From: Kiritimatiellota bacterium | GTDB taxonomy: Bacteria; Verrucomicrobiota; Kiritimatiellia; JAAZAB01 | Direction of reading: 5' to 3' | Length of the DNA stretch: 6,829 nt | Assembly: GCA_008636095.1 (NCBI GenBank) | Contig: VSJD01000110.1 | Coordinates: 1-6,829, forward strand | Shown here: piece by piece, positions 1-4,096 of the stretch | How positions within the stretch are numbered: position 1 is the stretch's first letter | Layout: each line of letters starts with the position of its first letter | Notes under the pieces: model-generated | What the model was told of the DNA's origin: nothing | Seen by the model: the letters and a program-made list of their open reading frames with translations, nothing else | Database searches by the model: none | Program-made: the position numbers and the translations under genes

Positions 1-46
1 GAACAAGGAGTCCCCGACATGCGCACGTTATGGATTACTCTTCACT

Positions 47-133
47 ACGGGCCGAAGGCCCGTGTCTGACGCGACGGCCGAAGCCGTTGGCGTAGGCTGT
101 TTGGAACCGCCCGGTGCGGACCCGCACGCCGGG
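47..133. repeat. Cluster of three GC-rich hairpins
   Basis: Three successive inverted repeats are visible. ACGGGCC/GGCCCGT (47-53 and 57-63) has a 3-nt spacer. ACGGC/GCCGT (74-78 and 83-87) has a 4-nt spacer; read from the minus strand its loop is TTCG closed by C-G, the very stable UUCG tetraloop class in RNA. TGCGG/CCGCA (115-119 and 122-126) sits inside CCCGG/CCGGG (110-114 and 129-133). The cluster lies downstream of the minus-strand coding fragment that ends at 165, so it could act as a terminator or RNA-stabilising block, but no T-run follows. It may instead be a REP-like repeat. No gene is supported in bases 1-164. Confidence 0.6.
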
Positions 134-164
134 TGGTGTGGCAGCCGGGGTTGATCTTTACGGG

Positions 165-371
165 TCAGTCCCGGCGAGCCGATTCGGCCATTTTCGCTCG
201 AATGTCATTCAAATGCGAGAATGGGAAACAGATCCAGAACGTTACCTGGTTTCCTTTCCATCCACTTGGGCCATCCTTCACGACAAAAACTTTCTCACCT
301 CTGCATTCCGCTAGAAATGCATCAATCTTCCGGTTTTGGTCTTTGATTTCAGTAATTGTGCCAAGATCAGG
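165..371 (-). pseudogene. Coding-like fragment, possible frameshifted tail of the upstream ORF
   Basis: Between stop codons this frame encodes about 68 residues with protein-like composition (for example GTITEIKDQNRK near its start and KVFVVKDGPSGWKGN in the middle), ending at the TGA at 165-167. It has no ATG, GTG or TTG near its beginning, so it does not look like an independent gene. It overlaps the end of the ORF at 627-367. Skipping one base after the TTA codon near 373 would join the two frames and read through as ...RRPL-PDLGTITE..., giving one protein of about 150 residues. That suggests a one-base frameshift, a sequencing error or, less likely, programmed +1 frameshifting. I do not recognise the family, and the other possibility is chance open frame. 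Confidence 0.35.
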
Positions 372-627
372 CTAAGGGTCTTCGAGTAAGCCATGAGGCA
401 AAACGGGCGAACCATTCGCCTTTGATAGGCTCCGGCTTTCTGGAAATGAACCCATTCAGTTGACTGAATAGTGCCCGCTTATCCTCGTAAGGCCATGTTC
501 TACGAGACCAATTAACGGTTCCCCATGTTCGCTCCTTGACGTTGATCTCCAGCGCACTCATCTGGGGGTTGTCCCGGATCTCTGTGGAGTAGGTTGTGGG
601 ACCAATCTTTTGTGTGTCATTAATCAT
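367..627 (-). CDS. Hypothetical protein, 86 aa
   Basis: This small ORF lies 59 bases downstream of the toxin gene, on the same strand. The start at 627 is preferred over an upstream in-frame ATG at 783 because GGAG stands 7 bases before the 627 ATG, whereas the longer version would run back inside the toxin gene. The product is hydrophilic, with many Trp, Arg and Lys residues (for example RTWGTVNWSRRTWPYEDKR in the middle); there is no signal peptide, membrane segment or motif I can name. It may be cotranscribed with the toxin-antitoxin pair. Its C-terminus (SWLTRRPLA) may be artificial, because an open frame shifted by one base continues to 165 (see that entry). It may therefore be the N-terminal part of a broken gene. 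No function is assigned. Confidence 0.45.
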   Translation of the reverse strand: MINDTQKIGPTTYSTEIRDNPQMSALEINVKERTWGTVNWSRRTWPYEDKRALFSQLNGFISRKPEPIKGEWFARFASWLTRRPLA

Positions 628-638
628 AACTTCTCTCC

Positions 639-684
639 CGAACGAACGGCTCGCGCTGAGCGTGAGCGTGAAGCCGCTGGTTCG
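639..684. repeat. Imperfect inverted repeat between toxin and hypothetical ORF
   Basis: CGAAC (639-643) pairs with GTTCG (680-684), and CGGCT (647-651) pairs with AGCCG (672-676), with 3-nt unpaired spacers on each side and a 20-nt apical part containing CGCTGAGCG. It lies directly after the toxin stop codon, between two minus-strand ORFs. It may attenuate transcription or cap the toxin-antitoxin mRNA. The two-box stem with AAC and GTT at the outer boxes superficially resembles an integron attC site, but the flanks do not match the GTTRRRY core. Confidence 0.4.
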
Positions 685-686
685 AT

Positions 687-947
687 TCAGTTCCGATACA
701 CGTCCTTCCGATGGCCGACTTTCACAATGCAGACCACCAGGACATCGTCTTGAATTTCGTAAAGCACGCGGTACACTCCGCATCGAAGTCGATATTTCTC
801 TGCGCCGGACAATTTTCTCGACTGTGGGGGACGCGGTTCGTCGGCAAGGGCTTGAACGGCTTCTATGATCCGTTGGACATCCCGCTTCGGGATTGGGTCC
901 AGATCTTTGCTTACCGATTTGCGAAAGCGCAGTTCATATCTTGCCAT
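687..947 (-). CDS. RelE/ParE-type toxin of a type II toxin-antitoxin system
   Basis: The 86-residue product has the length and pattern of the RelE/ParE toxin superfamily, small basic proteins that in the RelE branch cleave mRNA in the ribosomal A site. Visible family features are the N-terminal strand YELRFRKSVSKDL, a helical pair (about 15-38), Lys45-Leu46 before the central sheet, the core YRLRCGVYRVLYEI (52-65) and the C-terminal VKVGHRKDVYR (75-85), whose Arg, Lys and Tyr are typical of RelE-like active sites. The start overlaps the antitoxin gene by 14 bases (934-947), the usual coupled layout. AAGGAG lies 10 bases upstream of the ATG, inside the antitoxin gene. Nothing looks broken. RelE-type RNase activity is more likely than ParE-type gyrase inhibition because of the GHRKDVYR tail, but this is inferred from sequence pattern only. 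Confidence 0.88.
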   Translation of the reverse strand: MARYELRFRKSVSKDLDPIPKRDVQRIIEAVQALADEPRPPQSRKLSGAEKYRLRCGVYRVLYEIQDDVLVVCIVKVGHRKDVYRN

Positions 948-1167
948 TGCGCTTGAGCTCCTTTACAAAATCTTCAAACACCATGGTTGGCTCATTCTTC
1001 CGCGCGTCGAAAACACCCAGATCCTCCGCGTCTTCTGCAAGCTCACCGCGGATGGCATCGTTAAGCAGGTCCGAGAGGGATCGCGACGTTTCGACCGATT
1101 TCAAGCGGAGGGCCTTGTGCAGGGTCGGTTCAAGATAAACTGTTGCTCGTTTAGTCAATGTTGTCAT
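934..1167 (-). CDS. Ribbon-helix-helix antitoxin
   Basis: The 77-residue product begins MTTLTKRATVYLEPTLHKAL, which is the beta-strand and first helix of a ribbon-helix-helix (CopG/MetJ-Arc) DNA-binding fold, followed by the second helix around SLSDLLNDAI (30-39). The acidic tail (GELAEDAEDL, then VFEDFVKEL) would be the toxin-binding segment. In the family, the antitoxin neutralises the toxin and, alone or with it, represses its own promoter. The start at 1167 is chosen because GGAGGT lies 5 bases upstream; a possible ATG 11 codons earlier (1200) has no such site and falls across the predicted promoter. The gene precedes and overlaps the toxin gene. A promoter and palindrome upstream (1173-1228) fit autoregulation. 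Confidence 0.85.
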   Translation of the reverse strand: MTTLTKRATVYLEPTLHKALRLKSVETSRSLSDLLNDAIRGELAEDAEDLGVFDARKNEPTMVFEDFVKELKRNGKI

Positions 1168-1172
1168 TCTAT

Positions 1173-1219
1173 ACCTCCATTTCTGATGGTAACATAGCAT
1201 AACAACGCTATAACGTCAA
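1173..1219 (-). promoter_or_regulatory. Promoter and ribosome binding site of the toxin-antitoxin operon
   Basis: Read on the minus strand, TTGACG (1219-1214) and TATGTT (1196-1191) form a sigma-70-type -35/-10 pair with 17-bp spacing. A transcription start near 1184 would leave a leader of about 17 bases before the ATG at 1167. GGAGGT (1178-1173) is a near-perfect Shine-Dalgarno sequence 5 bases before that ATG. The -35 matches 5 of 6 consensus bases and the -10 matches 4 of 6. Placement next to the antitoxin gene strengthens the call. Confidence 0.6.
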
Positions 1220-1228
1220 GACGTTGTT
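1201..1228. promoter_or_regulatory. Candidate operator: nested inverted repeats over the -35 box
   Basis: AACGTC/GACGTT (1212-1217 and 1220-1225) forms a near-continuous palindrome with a 2-bp centre that contains the predicted -35 hexamer. A second inverted repeat, AACAACG/CGTTGTT (1201-1207 and 1222-1228), overlaps it, so ACG-type half-sites recur three times. Ribbon-helix-helix antitoxins typically bind short palindromic half-sites at their own promoter, so this is the natural site for autorepression. The binding is inferred. Confidence 0.5.
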
Positions 1229-1589
1229 TTCTCGCTTAAATCGAACGATGCGGGTGAGCCTCGCCGCGTTAGCGGCGTAGTACTCAACTCGCTGTCGGCC
1301 TTTATTGTTTCTTAATTGCAGATCCACGCAAGTCGTTATTCTTTATTCTAATGAGTGACCCGACGGCTGCGACGGCTGTGACCCGACGGCTGTATTATTC
1401 TTCACACCCAACAGGTTAATTGAGCCTACTTCGCGCAGAGGACATGCCCTACGCAACGAAGAGATGCTATGGACGCGCGCGTCAACATTCAAGAGTCTAA
1501 GGCCTGCCGCGTCCTCCTGCCTGTCCACCCATTCTAAATGCTCCACGCTCACCGCTCAACGTGTTGCCGCCTGCCATCCATCTTATCAG
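1229..1589. other. Intergenic region without a convincing gene
   Basis: This stretch lies between the toxin-antitoxin promoter and the tandem repeat behind the phosphatase gene. It holds one hairpin, CGCCGC/GCGGCG (1262-1267 and 1272-1277, loop GTTA), a set of short direct repeats (1355-1392) and a perfect 12-bp palindrome GACGCGCGCGTC (1472-1483). A minus-strand open frame at 1552-1343 starts with GTG, has no ribosome binding site and runs into the direct repeats, so I do not call it. No tRNA or other structured RNA was recognised. No clear rho-independent terminator for the phosphatase gene is visible. Confidence 0.5.
1355..1392. repeat. Short direct repeats, CGACGGCTG x3
   Basis: CGACGGCTG occurs at 1361-1369, 1370-1378 and 1384-1392. 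The first and third copies sit in a longer identical 15-mer, GTGACCCGACGGCTG (1355-1369 and 1378-1392). The cluster lies in non-coding DNA and looks like a small slippage-generated tandem array. No function is evident. Confidence 0.75.
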
Positions 1590-1638
1590 GTCCGTCGTCC
1601 GTCCTCTGGCGTCCGTCGTCTGCCGTCCGTCGTCAATC
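1590..1638. repeat. Heptanucleotide tandem repeat (GTCCGTC)n abutting the phosphatase stop codon
   Basis: From 1590 the sequence divides into seven heptamers. Units 1, 2, 4 and 6 are exactly GTCCGTC; units 3, 5 and 7 are CTCTGGC, GTCTGCC and GTCAATC, the last two keeping the GTC start. The array begins just outside the stop codon of the minus-strand phosphatase gene (1640-1642) and so would form the first part of its 3' untranslated RNA (GACGGAC repeats). Seven-base periodicity is typical of short tandemly repeated repetitive sequences known from several bacterial groups. It is not a canonical terminator. Confidence 0.75.
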
Positions 1639-1639
1639 C

Positions 1640-2854
1640 TCAGGCCGGGAACTGCAATTTAACGATGGAAAAATCGTCGTCGAGCGGACCGGCGCCTCGC
1701 ATGTTATGCACAGTTTTCGAGAGTTCTTCGATTTCCGGCTTGCCGGCGCCGGTGGCGGCGGCCATGAGCTGAGCAAACTCGCTGAACGTCCATAGGGTTC
1801 CATCCGGCCGGGTAATTTCATATACCCCGTCGCTCATCAGAAACAGGGTGCTGCCGGGCGGCACGATCTGTGTTTCGGTGCGGTAGGCCGTGCCCGGCAT
1901 GCCGCCCAGCACCATGCCGGGCTTGCCCAATTCAGTCACGGCCGTGTTGCCCGCCGGGTCCTTGTTGATCAACAAGGATGGTGGGTGCCCGGCGCTGGCA
2001 TAGCGCAGAGTCCGCGTGGAACGCGCATACACGCCGTACCAGATCGTGAAATACATGTTGTTGTGTTTTTCCATCAGGAAGGCCTCGTTGAGCACCGTCA
2101 GCATGGCGCCCGGCTCCCCGAAATCAGTGTTCGGCAAGGACTGCGACCGGAGCACATTCATGGCCGAAATGGAAAGCAATGCCGCGCCCACTCCGTGTCC
2201 GCAAACATCCAATAAAAACATGCAGAAACGATCGTCATCCAGCCAGTGATACCCAAAGGCATCGCCGCCTAATGAGGTGGAGGGGATGAACTGCCAGCTT
2301 GTGCGCACGGGCCCCTGGTCCAGCGGCGCGGGCAGGAGTGATTGCACATAGGCCGCCGCTTCGGCCAGCTCGGCCGCCAGCGCCTTCTGACTGGCCAGCA
2401 GGGCCTGGTAAGCTTCATTACGCTCCAGCAAATTGATGTAACCCTGCGAGTGATATCGGATGCGCGCCACCAGCTCGATCCGGTCCGGAAGTTTAACCAG
2501 GTAATCGTTGGCGCCCAGCGCAAATGCCTCCGCCTTGGTGGTGGGTTCCTCCTTGGTCGAAAGCACGATCAGCGGGGTGTCCCGCAAGGCGGGTTCGGCC
2601 CGGTAGAATTTTACAAGTGTCAAGCCGTCAATTTCCGGCATGACGAGGTCCTGGAGAATGACGGTAGGCGCCAGTTCGCGGGCCATCTTCAAGGCGCCGG
2701 CCGGATCACTGCAGTAATGAAAACTGATATCGGCTTCGGGCGCCAGCATGCGGCGCACGGCTTCGCCGATCATGGCCTGGTCGTCCACCAGCAGGACCTT
2801 GATCGCATGCTGGGTCAACGCGGTTTTCAACGGGCTATCGTTTTTGTTTTCCAT
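1640..2854 (-). CDS. Response regulator with PP2C/SpoIIE-type phosphatase output (WspR-like receiver)
   Basis: A 404-residue cytoplasmic protein. Residues about 18-135 are a receiver: acidic pair Asp24-Asp25, phospho-acceptor Asp69 (ILQDLVMP), Ser99-Thr100 and Lys121 (YLVKLPD). The motifs LLVDDQAMIGEAVRR, VLSTKEEP, GANDYLVKLPD and ELVARIRYHS, plus the helical stalk (about 136-160), match what I recall of WspR, the response regulator of the Wsp system. From about 175 the GGDEF domain is replaced by a PPM/PP2C phosphatase: SLGGDAFGY (Asp198), LLDVCGHGVGAALLS (Asp216), AGHPP (289-292), LMSDGVYE (Asp342) and LDDDFSIV (Asp393), the metal-binding Asp set of RsbU/SpoIIE. In that family the substrate is a phosphorylated STAS anti-sigma antagonist. 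The start at 2854 has AAGGA 6 bases upstream; an ATG at 2932 lies within a hairpin repeat and is rejected. No kinase domain follows the phosphatase. Very likely phosphorylated by the CheA-type kinase at 4093-6546. Confidence 0.92.
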   Translation of the reverse strand: MENKNDSPLKTALTQHAIKVLLVDDQAMIGEAVRRMLAPEADISFHYCSDPAGALKMARELAPTVILQDLVMPEIDGLTLVKFYRAEPALRDTPLIVLSTKEEPTTKAEAFALGANDYLVKLPDRIELVARIRYHSQGYINLLERNEAYQALLASQKALAAELAEAAAYVQSLLPAPLDQGPVRTSWQFIPSTSLGGDAFGYHWLDDDRFCMFLLDVCGHGVGAALLSISAMNVLRSQSLPNTDFGEPGAMLTVLNEAFLMEKHNNMYFTIWYGVYARSTRTLRYASAGHPPSLLINKDPAGNTAVTELGKPGMVLGGMPGTAYRTETQIVPPGSTLFLMSDGVYEITRPDGTLWTFSEFAQLMAAATGAGKPEIEELSKTVHNMRGAGPLDDDFSIVKLQFPA

Positions 2855-2885
2855 GGTCGTCCTTAATGTATGGGAGTTTTTAATT

Positions 2886-2947
2886 CTGTAGCTGGGGTCG
2901 GCGACCCCAGTCCGAACCGGGTCCGCGATCAACGATCGCGGCTACAG
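2886..2947. repeat. Cruciform-like repeat element (two hairpins closed by an outer stem)
   Basis: Outer arms CTGTAGC (2886-2892) and GCTACAG (2941-2947) are perfect complements. Inside are a 19-bp near-palindrome, CTGGGGTCG/CGACCCCAG around one base (2892-2910), and CCGCGATC/GATCGCGG with an AAC loop (2923-2930 and 2934-2941). The whole can fold into a three-way junction of about 62 bases. It lies upstream of the phosphatase gene's ribosome binding site. The compact design (short outer stem, two inner GC hairpins) resembles REP/BIME-type or small non-autonomous mobile repeats rather than a terminator. Possible roles are RNA processing or altered expression of the gene downstream, which is inference. 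Confidence 0.7.
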
Positions 2948-2973
2948 TAAAATGCTAAGGAATTTCAAAACAT

Positions 2974-3053
2974 TGCGGTTCTACCGAACCGCAGCTATAC
3001 CAGCCCGGTGTAGAGGCCGTTCGATAGAACGGCATAATTGCGGCGTCTGCCGC
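2974..3053. repeat. Second array of hairpins between the cheB- and phosphatase-like genes
   Basis: Four hairpins follow each other: TGCGGTTC/GAACCGCA with loop TACC (2974-2993); CTATAC/GTGTAG with one G-U pair (2995-3013); GCCGTTC/GAACGGC with loop GATA (3016-3033); and GCGGC/GCCGC with loop GTCT (3040-3053). The last begins a few bases after the methylesterase stop codon (3059-3061, read on the minus strand). Together with the element at 2886-2947 they occupy nearly all of the 204-base gap inside an otherwise tightly packed operon. No T-run follows any of them, so a simple rho-independent terminator is not supported, though partial attenuation is possible. Confidence 0.65.
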
Positions 3054-3058
3054 CTAAT

Positions 3059-4096
3059 TCAAACAGACTTCGTTTTCCGTTCTTTAATTCCCTGCATGAT
3101 AGCGTCCGCGATGGCGCTCAGCGGCAGGATTTTTTCCGCGGCGCTCAGTTCCGCGGCCGCCCGCGGCATCCCGTACACGATGGAAGTGGCTTTGTCCTGT
3201 GCCAGGGTGCGCCAGCCGCATCGCCGCAGGGCCAGCAACCCCTCACCGCCATCCCGCCCCATGCCGGTCAACAACACCGCCACACCAGGTGGCGACCAAT
3301 GCGCCGCCACGCTCTTGAAAAATACGTCCACGGACGGGCGATAAAAACATTTGGCCGGCTCGACCCGATACTCAAGCGTGCTGTGTTTGGTCAGCACCAG
3401 GTGGTCGTTGGTGCCGGCCAGCCAGACCGTGCCTGTCTCCGGACGGCATCCTGGCGTGGCCACCTTGACATTGAGCTTGCAATGCGTACCCAGCCAGATG
3501 GCCAGATCAGTCGAAAACTCCTTGTCGATGTGCTGGATGATTACCATGGCCGTGTTAACATCTGTTGGCAATCGGGATAAAATATCCGCCAGCGCGGCGG
3601 GGCCGCCTGTTGAGGCGCCCAGAACGATGAGCGGCAGGTGGTCCTTTGCCGGCGGCGGCGCCCCAAACTCCATCGCCGTCGCCGTGCTCATCGGCGCCGG
3701 GCGCGTGATCAAGTGGCCGATGATCTCGATCTTGCGCAATAGCGCCTGGGCGCCGGCCAGTTTGCCATCCGTGCCCAGCACGGGGGTATTGACGGCGTCC
3801 AGTGCGCCATAGCCCATGGCCTCGAACACCAGGCTTATATTGCCGTCCACGGTGGCGGTCACCACCAGGATGGGACAGGGCGAATCCCGCATAATGTGCC
3901 GGGTGGCTTCGGCGCCGTTCATTACCGGCATGATCAGATCCATGAGAATCATGTCGGGGCGGTCTTCCGCGCACTTCTTGACTGCTTCGGCGCCGTCGTG
4001 CGCCACCCATAGAATCGTGTAATCCGGGTGACTGCGCACCACGCGCCGCAGGGCTTCCACCGCCATCATAAGGTCGTTGACAATCGCGATTTTCAC
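3059..4096 (-). CDS. CheB-type protein-glutamate methylesterase, WspF-like
   Basis: A 345-residue protein with an N-terminal receiver (about 1-120) and a C-terminal CheB methylesterase (about 153-340). CheB enzymes demethylate receptor glutamyl methyl esters, resetting signalling. In the receiver, Asp8 and Asp53 (ILMDLIMP) are in place, but the usual Lys before Pro is replaced by Asn in AVNTP (101-105). IVNDLMMAVEALRR, LMDLIMPVMNG and FEAMGYGALDAVNTP are WspF-like as I recall that family. The catalytic triad is visible: Ser162 (LGASTGGPAAL), His189 (IIQHIDKEF) and Asp282 (LTGMGRDGGEGL). The start is GTG (4096), overlapping the kinase stop codon by 4 bases (GTGA), with GGAG 4 bases upstream; this implies translational coupling. 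Loss of WspF in Pseudomonas locks the system on, so this gene is the likely negative regulator. Its methylated receptor is not in the window. Confidence 0.94.
   Translation of the reverse strand: MKIAIVNDLMMAVEALRRVVRSHPDYTILWVAHDGAEAVKKCAEDRPDMILMDLIMPVMNGAEATRHIMRDSPCPILVVTATVDGNISLVFEAMGYGALDAVNTPVLGTDGKLAGAQALLRKIEIIGHLITRPAPMSTATAMEFGAPPPAKDHLPLIVLGASTGGPAALADILSRLPTDVNTAMVIIQHIDKEFSTDLAIWLGTHCKLNVKVATPGCRPETGTVWLAGTNDHLVLTKHSTLEYRVEPAKCFYRPSVDVFFKSVAAHWSPPGVAVLLTGMGRDGGEGLLALRRCGWRTLAQDKATSIVYGMPRAAAELSAAEKILPLSAIADAIMQGIKERKTKSV

Noticed and set aside
19..69. Short plus-strand ORF starting MRTLWITLHYG with AAGGAG 8 bases upstream
   Set aside because: Only 16 codons, and it ends inside the first hairpin of the repeat cluster; nothing beyond the ribosome-binding-like sequence supports it.
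639..684. attC-like two-box stem suggesting that the small minus-strand genes are integron cassettes
   Set aside because: The outer AAC/GTT boxes pair, but the flanks do not fit the GTTRRRY/RYYYAAC core, spacers are short, no second similar site was seen between the other genes, and no integrase is in the window.
1262..1277. CGCCGC/GCGGCG hairpin as a rho-independent terminator
   Set aside because: No T-run follows on either strand, and it lies upstream of the toxin-antitoxin promoter, over 350 bases past the phosphatase stop codon.
1472..1483. Perfect 12-bp palindrome GACGCGCGCGTC as an operator
   Set aside because: An isolated GC-alternating palindrome with no promoter or gene start beside it; likely chance in GC-rich DNA.
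1343..1552. Minus-strand open frame of 69 codons
   Set aside because: GTG start without a ribosome binding site, and the C-terminus is made of the short direct repeats; most likely a chance open frame.
2855..2932. Longer N-terminus for the phosphatase regulator starting at 2932
   Set aside because: The extra 26 residues are encoded by the hairpin repeat and leader, and a good ribosome binding site precedes the 2854 ATG, which gives a normal receiver N-terminus.
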